Assembly (NCBI GenBank): GCA_030549775.1
Contig: CM060171.1
Location: 8,987,289 to 9,051,288, forward strand
Source: Tamarix chinensis
Taxonomy: Eukaryota; Streptophyta; Magnoliopsida; Caryophyllales; Tamaricaceae
Length of the DNA stretch: 64,000 nucleotides
Direction of reading: 5' to 3'
Shown here: positions 49,201-61,200 of the stretch, one piece after another
Numbering within the stretch: the stretch's first letter is position 1
Layout of the letters: the number at the start of each line of letters is the position of its first letter
The notes under the pieces: generated by a model
The model's database searches: none
Seen by the model: the letters and a program-made list of their open reading frames with translations, nothing else
What the model was told of the DNA's origin: nothing
Position numbers and translations under genes: made by a program

Positions 49201-52200
49201 TTAACAAATAGAGTTGAGTCAAGCTCACGAGTCAAATACCTAGCTAGCTCAACTCATTTATAACCATAGATGGAGGTCAGAAAGTGTGCTTGGTTGGTGG
49301 AGCTAACTGTTAATGTTTCAGTCCAATCCACAAGTCCTATATTTCTACTGACTTTATAATTCAATATTAATGTGTCTGTACTTGTGTACCTGGCAACAGA
49401 GAATATGACACAGAACTCTTTCATCATGGCTGGAAGTTCATTTTAACTTGATAAACTTTTGTAATATCACCAAGTGTACAACTTGATCTTATTGTTGTGT
49501 TCTCTTTTCTCTCATTATCATCGTTGCTCCTTTTCATGCAAATTAAATTATCTTCACTTGCTGCACTGGGTCTGTCTAGGTAAACAACTTCATTGTGCCT
49601 TAGGCTAGTATTACGTGCCATCTTATGCTATTAAGAGACCTTATGTTTTACTCCCCTTTCCCTTTGAAACTTTTTTCTGCTGCATCATCTTTATTATCAT
49701 ATGAGGTGTGCAATGTACGGTTGATAAAAGAATAACAATATCTGGTTGTTTGTGATACTTTGTGATGTCTGTTGCTCAAGAGATTCCGTAGAAGGTTTCA
49801 GATAGAGAAGTGATTTTAGTTGTAATAGATACTTGTTATGAGTTAAAAATAGGACGATGACTGAAATTGTTTTCCCAGTATCGGCTAGAATATATGGGGC
49901 TGTTGGTTAGATAAACATTTGTTAGGAGGAACAACCAAACAAGAGGGCCGGGGATGAGGCACTTATGCATAAGCCATGACCCAGTATGGTGCCTGAGTGT
50001 GTTCGCAGTTAGGGTTGGAAATATGAGTCTGCCAATGAAGCCTTTAGAGGTTTTTCTGAGTCAGGGTAATTCTGTCTAGTCTTGGTGAGGAGTCCATTAG
50101 GAAAGAGGTTTCTGTTAGTAGCTGAATAAAAAGGGCTTAGTGGCAGGTGGCAGGCAAGGTTTGGGGGCGACCTGTCGGAGGCTACGGTCTTCACAACCTT
50201 GAATTCTGGAGTGCTCACCCACATACCCATCGTTTGCTCTAGTATTTTATCACCACTGTGTTTTCCACTATTATCAACCTCCATTCAAGCGCTAAATGGA
50301 TTGGATCAGCAGATCCTATCAGAAAATTGTTAATTCCCTTGGTAAATTAAATCTACCAAATATCTGCCCAGCCACTGATTTATCTTGGTTTATTTCTCTC
50401 ATGCAAGTCCCATCATAAAGAATAAGTAGTCTCAGATGTCTGATGCTGGAAATTTATGTACTATTTTTGATTTGCATGTAAGTTGAAGAGTTATATTGCT
50501 TTGTACATGCTCCCTTTTTTTTTGATTTCTCCCTTTTCCTTACCCCATTCATAGTGACAGTTTCTGTTTCTCTTCTTTGCAGATTCTGCTTGATGACGTT
50601 AGGGTATCTGAACAGCTACTTGATCTGGTCTTCTATCTAATCATAATTTCAACCTCATACAGAGAGGTTTTGTTTTGTTTTTCCTTAATATTTATTATCT
50701 TACTCCCTTTCCCCAAATGTTTGGCACAATTTCATGAGATTGACTTAATCAGCATCAAATATTTCTGGCTGTAGGAGCACCATGTCGCCCATCCTATCCC
50801 GCTTCTTCATTCAACACTGGTTGCCTGTAGCATGCATCTATTAACAGTATGTATTTCAACGCAGTGGCATGAGCTGGCATATGTCTTGCTGGCACACCCT
50901 AAGGTATAGTTTCAATGGCATGGTACTGGTCTTTCAATCATGTCAGAATCAAATGTAATTTGGCCAATCTGATTTGCTTCCAATTCTTATATTAATGAGC
51001 TAATTTTCTTCTGATTGTTTTACATAAGACATTCCTTGTTTAGTTTAGTGGACCTGCCTTTTCCTATCATGCTCTCTATAACCTCACCCAAAGGGAAGGA
51101 GAAAAGAAAAGAGGGCATGATTGTGGAGAAAGCCTGAATCGAATGTTAACTACACCTCATGCTGATATGATGAACTATGGACCGCATCTTTTGTATCTTA
51201 TGGCCATCCTATCTTTGCTCTTGAACTTATGACTATTCTTTGATTTTTCAGGTTGACTTATTTGTGGATGTTGTCTTCAAAGCTGTCTGTAGGAGTTTTA
51301 ATTTTCTCCAGATTAGGCTGTCAGCTGAGCAAAACAAATTCTGTTCGAAGTCTAATTCTGTTGCTGGACAGACTTTGACCTATCTTTGTCAGCAGTGTGA
51401 GGCTTCGTTACAGTTTCTTCAGTTTCTCTGTCAACAGAAGTCTTTTCGGGAGCATCTGCTTAGGCATAAGGTGTGCTTTTATGAAACTCTTTGGTTACTG
51501 ATGTTAAACTACTACTAATCAGCATGTTCAAATTTTGCAAAATGAAACAAATGCTATACTAAAATTATTTTAACCACTATTTACTATTTTATCTTTTATG
51601 GCAGTCACAAATAAATTCCTTGGTTTTTTCATGGGTAAAAAGCTAGTTGACGTGAGGTTATGTACATCCGGATCTTCCAGGCAATGGCCGCAATCGCTAT
51701 GTCTTGGTATCTAGGTGTTGCGAATGATAAATATTATACCGCGGTTGTTGCAATATGATTTTTTTTTTTCACAATATTAAATAAGTAAATATTGAAAATT
51801 CTAGACAAATATCGGTAAGTATCAACAATGCCATATTGGCCTATATACATGTAATTTCAGTTTTTTGGTGTGTATTGGTGGGCTAAAATTATATATATTG
51901 GCAGCGTGCCAGTTATATCAGCTGATATTTTATTTCATGGGAACTCCCCTCCCTTTGTCACTGGAAGAATTCATATTGGTGATCGAAACATTCCCTGGCT
52001 CTGATTTTGCAACAACTATATAATCAAATTTGTGTCTGTGATGCTGATACATCAAAAGAGTAAAACTTGTATCTTGTTACCCTTCATCGAGTAAAGAGAT
52101 GATTCTGTTTGGTGGGATTCACCTTTCATGTTCTCGTTCTGGTATTCCAATTTTCACTGTCCCATTATAACCTTTGCAATTCTGGTAATATTGAGGAGAG

Positions 52201-55200
52201 GGTAACAAATATAAAGCTTGAAAATAATTTTGTGGCTCTCATTTACCTTGGTTCATTGTGCATGATAACTTATAGATGGCCACTGGGGAATAAAAGACAA
52301 GTTAACGCATGTCGGATATATAGGTATACTATTTTGTGAAGTTATCATGTTATAGATATAGAGGACATGGACCTTGAACTATGGGTTGAATTTGTTTTAA
52401 AAGAATGGGAAGAAGCTAGCAGTACAACGTTGCATGCTTAATTAGAGTCACATGTTTGATATGCTATTTTGACATCTCTATTTCTCCCACCTACCTATAA
52501 GCCTTAAATAATATTTTTTTAGAGCTGAAGCATTAGGCTATGTGGAACTAAGAGTGCACATGAATCTAGCAATGCAATATTACAAATTTGACAAAGAGGT
52601 AGGTAAGCACTTAGTATATGATGTTGTGCACGAAACAATCGGCAATGAAATCAGAGCTAGATGCCAACATGAATATCTGAAAATAAAATACTAAAATTAT
52701 AATTAGTGTTAATTTTATGTATTAAAAAGTTATTCCCAGTTAATCTCTGTATTAGCTGCAAGTAATAACTTGTGAGGCCAAGTTCAGTTGTTTTTACTGA
52801 ATGCACAATGCAAGTTTATTTATGCCCACAATGAAACATAGTTTCTGTATCCCCCCCTCTACATATTAGGATATCATGATCTATAACTGTTCAATTTGAT
52901 ATATAATGGTATATTCCAAATTTTAGACAAACTTACCTTGAACTTTTATTCATTTTTTTGTATATTTTTCTACAATAATGAGTATAATGAATTAAGTATT
53001 AATATTTAAAACACAGATAATGCCAATCTGGGCACCATGACATTTGTTTGTATATTTAAGGAGTACCATGTGTTTCAATTAGTTTTGTAGAAGTGCAACA
53101 ATATTTTTGATTTGTTTTACTTTAATACCATGTCTAATGCCTTTAATTTTTTTTTTAAAGTATTGACATATCAAATTACTGTTTGACAATAAGATTATTT
53201 ACTAATTATTTGTTTATTTTTAGGTAATGTGACCCATTAATTTATGGAAAATTTCGATCACAATTCATAATAAGCTTTTTTTAAACAGTAAAATTAACTT
53301 AAAGGATGTATCCCAAAATGTCAATACACTTTAATTCATTTCATCCTCATTTCACAATCTATTTACCAAATGTGGACCATATAACATATCATTATCAACT
53401 AAATTAGGACAAAAAAAAGGAACAAAATGGTGAATAGTAGGAACAATTCTTATCTTTCCAAATATTTAAAGCTAAATCCTTAACTATTTTTTGAATAATA
53501 GCCTCAAAATCCCAAAAGTTTCAAGAAAGGAATTCCTAAATTTCTGAAAGTTTCATTGCACATTCAAATTGTTAAAGTGCTCCAAAGTTAGCGGAGAAAA
53601 ATATGTGATGTAAAAAAGTTTCATTATTATTAATTAAGGCTACAAATAGTAACATGAAGATACTAAAGTAAAAGTAACTCAAATACATGTGGAATTATTT
53701 TAAATTATATGGTACACTTAAATCTCAGTCCAAACATTATGGTACTCAAATTATTCTGAAATTAATGTTACTATAGTTTGTAGTCTTGATGTTATGCCTA
53801 TGTTGCTTCCATGATTCTTGGACACTGCAATTTACTCATTTCTGAAATGATTTTAATAATTGCATTACCAAAATGAATCTCTTTGATCACAGAGAGAGGT
53901 ATGGTAAATTTGATGCTAATATAACTCTGTCTGCTTATATTTGTTCAAATCATTATCGTGTCAAATTGTTCAGCTGAATTTGGAAGGAGATGACCTGTGA
54001 TTGATACAGAAAATTATTAACTTAAATAATCTTGAGTTGTAATATTTGGTGTGTTTGATTGTTGTAGGAGTTATGTGTGAGAGGAGGTATCCTTCTGGTT
54101 GCTCAAGTTGCCATGAAACTGAAAGTTTCGCTGTTGTCCAGGGAGCCTCCTGCAGTTGTTGCAGCTGTGTCGAGAATAAAATCCAGGGTTTTGTCAATTG
54201 TAAGTCCTTTTTTTGGTCCTGTTAAAGGTCCTTTTTGGTTCAGCAAGTGCATATGTTTTTTTGAGTGTTTTTAAGACGAGTGTTAGCTGATATGCACTGA
54301 AACTTGTAGTGTGATCTAGGTCTCAAACCTTCATGCATTTCCATTGATAATTTAGAGCAAGACGGGATGCCTTGTATTCTGTCATTCTTGTTTTGTGTGG
54401 GGGAGTTTATATTTACCAGGGGAGTATTTGCCTTCGCACAGCTTTTGCACCTCTGTGAAGCAGACAACATTTCTTTCCTGGATGAGGTTGCCAATGATTC
54501 CCACAGCCTGGACTTGGCAAAGTTTGTGGCCTTAGAGGTTAGTACCCTCAAGATGTTATAGCATTGTATTAGGCTGGAGATCTCTCTCCTAGGGAACTTT
54601 ACTCAGCGGTATATCTTGTGCATATGCACCAATTGCATACAAAGGTTTGCCTTCGGTGTCTTGCAGATATATATCCCACTATCTATGAAGAAAAGAAAGG
54701 ACTAGTTTATCACTATAGCTTTTATTGTTTAACTGCTTCCCTCATTCTTTCTGGCTATATATTGAGTTGACCTAGGCAATTGAGGTGGTCTTTTAGTTTG
54801 CAATGATATTTTCTGGGCATATTCCTGATTGATTAACAACCATCCATACTTTTTGGGACTGTGAGGTTCCAAGCTTGAGACTTTATGCTTTAGATCTTTG
54901 ATATGACCGCCTTTTTACTGGTTAGTGTCAGCCAAGATGAGAAAGAGGAAAGATGATAAGGGGAGGAAGGGGGAAGCCTTTTTATTTTCTAAGAAAAATA
55001 GAAGAAATCAGCATTATTAGGACTACTATGCTTATTATTTATGAATCACATAATTTCACATTAATAATCGGTGGCCTACCTTTTATTTAAGATCAACCAC
55101 AATGGAATATAAGTAGATCTATAAGAAGCCTAAAATACTATGACATAATATTTCCAAGTTAACTAGAGTTCCTCATTGTTACGGGCACAAGTTATAGGCC

Positions 55201-58200
55201 CATTCATGGGGTAATGTTGTAGAGGGATGTAGAGAAAAGCAATGAGTGAAGGAGGATCCTCTTGGGGAACTACGATGCCGTCTTTAGGAGATGAGGGGAA
55301 GGGGTAGCAATTGACTGTGTGAGTCTAGAGAGAGGGAGGGAGGTTAGAGAGGGAAGATAGCTAATGAATTAATTCTTATCGATTCCCTTATAATTTATAT
55401 AGGGTTCTACAAGCATTAACTACAACATATCTTATTGTAACCTCATGTAATAACTTCCTAGCTTGAGTAATCCTAGACTTGTGCTCTAAGCACTTTATGA
55501 AAATACCTAAGCTTGCCCCAAATGCTCGTATGCCATGAGCCCCATGAACCTATATAAGTACAAGCTAAGCCCATTGAGGAAAGCCCCTGTTGCTATCTGC
55601 ATTGGTTGTGATGCTTGGCTGGTTCCCTATGGTCCCCCTTTAGTAAATGGCGACTTCGGCAAGCCTTGCCGATGACTCGGTTCAACCTATGGTTGGTATG
55701 TTTGCCCCATAAACACGATCGTTACATCATTTCCTTCCGGACAACAAATTTCCATGAGGCTTCTACCCTAGTGAAGTTGACCCATTAGACCAATAGTTCA
55801 CACTTTCCTTGATTGAGGGAACGAAGGATGTGCCATTACTGGCTAGTTGTTTGACCTTCCATGATATTAGACATGGATGGAGTGGTGCTCCCAAAACACT
55901 TAACGTTTAGAGGCGTGGAACATTGGGTGAATGCAGCTAGTATTTGGCAAGCAAGCTCATATGCACCTTGTTTTGATGTCTTCAAGGAGAATAACATGCT
56001 TACTTCCTCATCACAATGAGAGAAGGCGTCAATGACGTGGTTAGTGCTATTGAACCAACAAAGTAAATCCCATGAGGTTACTAACCCAATGATGTTGTGG
56101 TGAGGTGCTAAGTTTTGCTCCGACAAATATTTGAGACTATAATGGGTCTCCAACTTCTAATATCCTTGGCTAATCCAATATACTCAGATGACTATCTTGA
56201 TGCAAAGTTTGTCTTTTAATTTCTAGAATAGGGGCACATTCAGCAAAAAGAGCTACTTATTTAAGCCCGACAACCGAAGCATTAGGGTGGTAAATGGCCA
56301 TTTAAAAAAATATATATATATTCTAGGATGGTTCTGATGCTTCTTGTGGCCATAAAAAGTCGTTTTCTGGAATAATTGGTGTGTTTTTTTTTTTTGTATC
56401 CTTGGATGAATTTTTGATAGTATCTTGTTAACCCTTGGAAACCTTGTACTTTGATCTTTTTCCTGCACTAGTCAGTCTAAGTATGAGATTGTTGAAGACT
56501 ATTACAAACCTTTTGAAAAGGGGTCTAAAAACTTAATTTATGGGAGCTTAGTGGGTTACGAGTGCATTGGTGAGTCTAACCGGTATCTCGTGATACTTCA
56601 AGTTCCCATGGTGGGTTTTGAAGGCAATCTTCTTAATTTGTTGCTCTGCCTTGTGGATATGCTTAGATTTGTGTAGTTTTCTGTGATGGAAACTTATATT
56701 TTATGGGGAATGTGTTAACATGGAATGGAAGTTTAGGAAATCATTTTAACACTTTACCAACTTTTTAAGAAACTAATAAATGTAGTTTTAAAATTTCAAT
56801 CACACCATTAATTGAAATATAGCAAAGCATTTAATGAATAGATAATTAAAGAATAATGGTGAGGGTAAAAGTGGAAAATAGGTTTTCACTTTTCTAATGT
56901 GACTTTCTTTTTGATTAAAAATTTGATGATAGAATGATTAACTTTTTGATATAGAGGCAGTAAAAGATAAGACTAACATTGGGAATATAGATGATAGGAG
57001 TTCACTTAGTTATTCTCATTCCCTTGATTGGTGTTCAATGGAAATAAATTCTGAATATCTTGAGAATCTAATTTTTTATTCCCAATTGCCACTAATCAGA
57101 TTACCCTCTAGTAACAAATTGTTGGGAATATTGGTGTTCTTTTTCTCATTCCCGATCCTTAATACATTCCCATTCTTAAAACAAACATGAGGCATATTAG
57201 ACTTAATAGCCAATTCTCGTTCCCAACTCCCTATTTCCTATAAATAAAAAACCCATCACGATTCACGGTGCTAGGATTGAGCTCCCAATAGTCCACATAG
57301 AAATGTTGACGTTGTCGTGCTTCTTAATCATAACGATGACTAACAAGGACAAGGGAAATGCTATGCTTGATAACCCATTGCTATACATATGGACACTTTC
57401 TTGCAGGCCCGACCACTAGTTTTCTCTGTGGAGAATTATTTGGTGGTCATGCGATTATTGTGGTGGTAGGTTGGATGGATTTTCAAATGAGGTTGCAACT
57501 TTTGTAGCACAAGGTCTAGAAATCCTTGATCTTCTTCCGTTGAGTTTCAACTCTCAATAACTAGTGCCGAGGGATATAAATAATTTCAATCATGTCCCTA
57601 TCATTTTATTTGTCGTCAATTTAGGGTTACGATAATGGTCAAATTTAAGAAATCTCCTAAGATGAGGGCTACTGTCTATAACCAATGTACCCTCGGGACC
57701 ACTTTGAAGCCAAACAGTGGTATTGCATATGGTTTGACCTAAACAATTTATGTTCCCACCCTCTTGGATTTTTGTCGACTTGCAAAAACTTAGGAATCAT
57801 TGATATTGGCTACAACCACTTGTAGTCCGGGCTGTTGAACTAGGATAAGGTAGGTTTATGAGTTGCGTATTGCTAAAATTGTGTGTGCTACTTGAATTTA
57901 TGAGGATCACAATTGCAAATTGTGATCTTGAAGGTTCCATCTCTGCTTGGGCTCAGACCTCTTTAGTCAACCTCGAGCAAACAACCTCATGCATCTATGG
58001 CCCAAGATGAAGGGTTTGTCGCTATTGAAATATAAATTCTTCTTGTCATTTTTCCATCTTGGCTTGAGCAAGCCATCTTGCATACGCAGTATGTGTAGGG
58101 GTTGTAGTGATGGTTTCGGTGCTTGTGTATCGTACGGGAGTTGGTATGGGAGCCATTATTGTGTTTCCATCGGATTTGTTTTTAAAGTTCCATGGCTGGT

Positions 58201-61200
58201 GAGATTGTGATCATTTCTTGTACACTTGTGCCAAGCTCATGGCAATGACGAGGCTAGGGTTGCTAGGCTAATTGGATAGTTCCATATCGATTCAAAGTGA
58301 GTCCACCAATCTTGTGGTTTATATGTCGACTTGTTGTTTTACTCGAATAAAGGTGGCTTGGGCTAGAAGTGCCTCAAGTCTCTCGTCATTATTTTTAACT
58401 TAACCAATTTGGTTAGTTTGATTAGTTGTCTTTAAGGCATTGTTCCATAGGGGAGGCCCAAACCTCATGTTTCATTAATTTTTGAAAGACATCTAATCTT
58501 TACCAAGTTCTTGTTCCGAATTGTAGTACCATAGTTTTGCATTTTTGTCTACATGGTGAGGTTCACCTTTCTTGCACCGGTCTTTGTGTTTGATCTCAAA
58601 GATTTAACCACTCTAGATGACCATCATAAGAAGGAAACTCTCATATGGTTTGATACGGAAGAATTCTTCCGGTGCTGATCTTTTGACGATGTGCATGGGA
58701 AAGGCCTCGTTGTAGTTGGGCTTTGAGGGTGCCAATGGGGCTCAGGTGGTTGCTAATGATTTCAACATTTGTCTTCGTTGTTTCTCCAATAGGTGGGTTG
58801 TTTCCCTTTAGCATACCCTAGATTTATTCTTCCTTTAATAATTGCATCCTTATTTCCTCTTGTGTTGTACCTTGTCATCAGTTAACTTATGCATCATGTT
58901 TTTTAAACCTTGTGATTGGGCTTGTTGGGCAATTTTGCATAGGGATGTATGTAGGAGTAGTGGATGAAGGAGGATCTTCGTGGAACCTATGAATCACAAA
59001 AGATAGTGTGAGCTGAGAAAGGGAGATAGAGGCAAGAGCAAGCAAGATTGGAGAGGGTAGATACCTATAACTTGTCTTTATTTTGAAACTAGAGGCCCCC
59101 TTTATAAGGTTTATAAGCTTAGGCGACCGTAATCAACAACCAATTTTATTGCAACCTCACGTAATAATTTCCTAACTTAGATAATCCTTGGCGTGTTCTC
59201 TAAGCACTTTATCAGAATCCCTAAGCTTGTGCCTTGAGTACTTATATACCTTGAGCATGTGGACCTAAAGAAGCATAAGAATCTAAGTATAGGCTAAGCC
59301 CTTGATGAAAACTAGAGAAAACTCGTTGTTGGTGCTGTTTGTGTTCTTTGTTGTGTGTGCATTGCTTGAGATGCCCTGTCAATGTCTTGCAGTGCCCCCA
59401 CTAGCATATGGTGACTTTGGCTAGCCTTGTCAGCTGTTTTGCGCACATTGTTGGTTGTTTTCCCTATAAGCGCATCTATAATACTCATATATAAAATATA
59501 AAACCTAAGAAAAATATGCTAGTGAACTCATGAAAATAATTGTAAAGTAATGTAACTTCGTTAACTCCTTTTGATTTTGTAGAAGCCTAAAGCTAGAAGA
59601 TTTTCTAACTTTTAGACTGGCACCATCTTTCCAGATATTCATGTCCTATCCTTTCCAAAATTGGGAATCTCATCCTTGAGCTACAAAGTTAGGAATAATT
59701 ATTGAAATAGATGTAGCAACACTTAACCCATTGCGTGGCTGCTCAACACTTCAACTTGGGTAGTCAAAGGTTCTCCTATTGAAACAAATATGCAACTATA
59801 TGAAATCTTGCCATGAGATCATAGAGTTCTCTAGATCCTTAAACTTCATGAAGAACTTTTGTAAGCTTGCTAATGTCAAAACTCCAAAGATTTTATAGCA
59901 AAGATATTGGACTTTCTTGTGGTTTTCACATCATCGAATGCCTAAATCAAATATTTATCTTGCATTCAACTAAAGGAATATATTGTGATGAACTCTTGCT
60001 TTGCATTGGCAAAAGATTTTTGTTGTAGATGCTCGTGCTAGGATGCCTTGCTTGGCACATATGGATGGTAATAGGGTGAGGGTGGCAAACCTATGCCAAT
60101 CCTTGGCACATAGGGAGACTCTTATTAAATCTCCTTTCTAAATCCCTTTTTTCAAAAACTATTATGTGCCCAAAACTGTGATTTAGTTGTATCTTTTAAC
60201 AAATTAAGCATAGTCATAAGGTAAACCTTGCATGTCATACTGCACTGTAATCTTGTTTGAAAAACAAAATTTACGAACACAAAGAGTAGGTTGAGGAATT
60301 ATATGCTGATTGCAGAAGGAAAACCTTGTGAGGAATTATTTATTTACAAAGGTAGATGAGATGCTGATATACATGTTACTTCCATATTTCTCTAGAACAA
60401 GGTTAAGAGAATTTGAACTAGTCCGTTTTCAATGCTTATCACTACAATCTATCTACTCATCAAGCCTATACAATCAAATGTTGGTGCTGATATACAATAT
60501 CAGCCCATATTTATCAAATTTTGGATCCCGATACTCGAAATTGGTGATATTTACTATATTTGTTGTGGAAAAAATAAAATATCATTTGTGACATTTCGAT
60601 ACCGTGACATCACAACTGCAATTGCGGTTTTATTCTATGGACGAGCTGCCACCAAACGAACTAACAACGACATTGTAGCACTACAATAGGGAGGACAAAA
60701 CTCAGAGTGGAGGTATGGTTGAAGTCAAATGATGGATTAAGGTAGTGAATGAATGGTTACAATAAGCGGTTGTGCAGAATAAACAAGATGTGAGCTAGAA
60801 TGAGGAGTGGAGGATGGAAATGTTGCAATGGATGGCGGTGCGTTGCGTTGGCTGAGCTTGGGGTGGGGAATTGTCGAAGAAAGATCTGATGGAGTCGCAG
60901 ATCTATATGTCTGCTGATCTAAGGCGTTGGAAACCTTACACACACACACACACACACACACACACTTTGGTCCCACTCAGTGCTTGAAAAAGCGCGCCTG
61001 AGGCGCAAGGCGCAAGGCGATGGGGGGTTAGGGCTTTTTTGGTGCTAGGCGAGGCTACGTAAGTGAGGCGCATATAAGGCGCGCCTCAGGCGCTAGGCGC
61101 AGAGGCTATGAGGCGCACGCCTCAGCATAAAATCAAGCAGAAACTTGGGAGATCAATAGACACATAGGGAGGATGGACTTAGGGAAGAGGGATAAAAAAC

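Larger units (their letters stand above)
55177..59483 (-). mobile_element. Old Ty3/gypsy LTR element with internal deletion (4,307 bp)
   Basis: Two LTRs (55,177-55,726 and 58,911-59,483) share GATGAAGGAGGATC-type sequence, CAACCTCA(T/C)GTAATAA(C/T)TTCCTA, CTCTAAGCACTTTAT and AGGCTAAGCCC-type words; they are far less alike than those of the intron 3 element. CTCAT flanks both sides exactly. On the minus strand, gag-like (EFFRIKPY at about 58,665; MRFGPPLW at about 58,460), protease-like ([12 protein letters not shown], 57,874-57,910) and reverse-transcriptase pieces (IKKHD at about 57,325; VDYWELN at 57,276-57,296) appear in shifting frames. Only 1.5 kb remains between these and the 3' LTR, too little for the rest of pol, so RNase H and integrase were probably deleted. 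Antisense to NDX. Confidence 0.8.

Noticed and set aside
54240..54561. Minus-strand frame over NDX exon 8
   Set aside because: Antisense shadow of a coding exon with proper splice sites.
57947..58210. 87-codon plus-strand frame in the old gypsy element
   Set aside because: Antisense to gag/protease remnants and without a domain.
60737..60976. Frame starting [13 protein letters not shown]
   Set aside because: Translation of the (AC)n microsatellite plus chance sequence.
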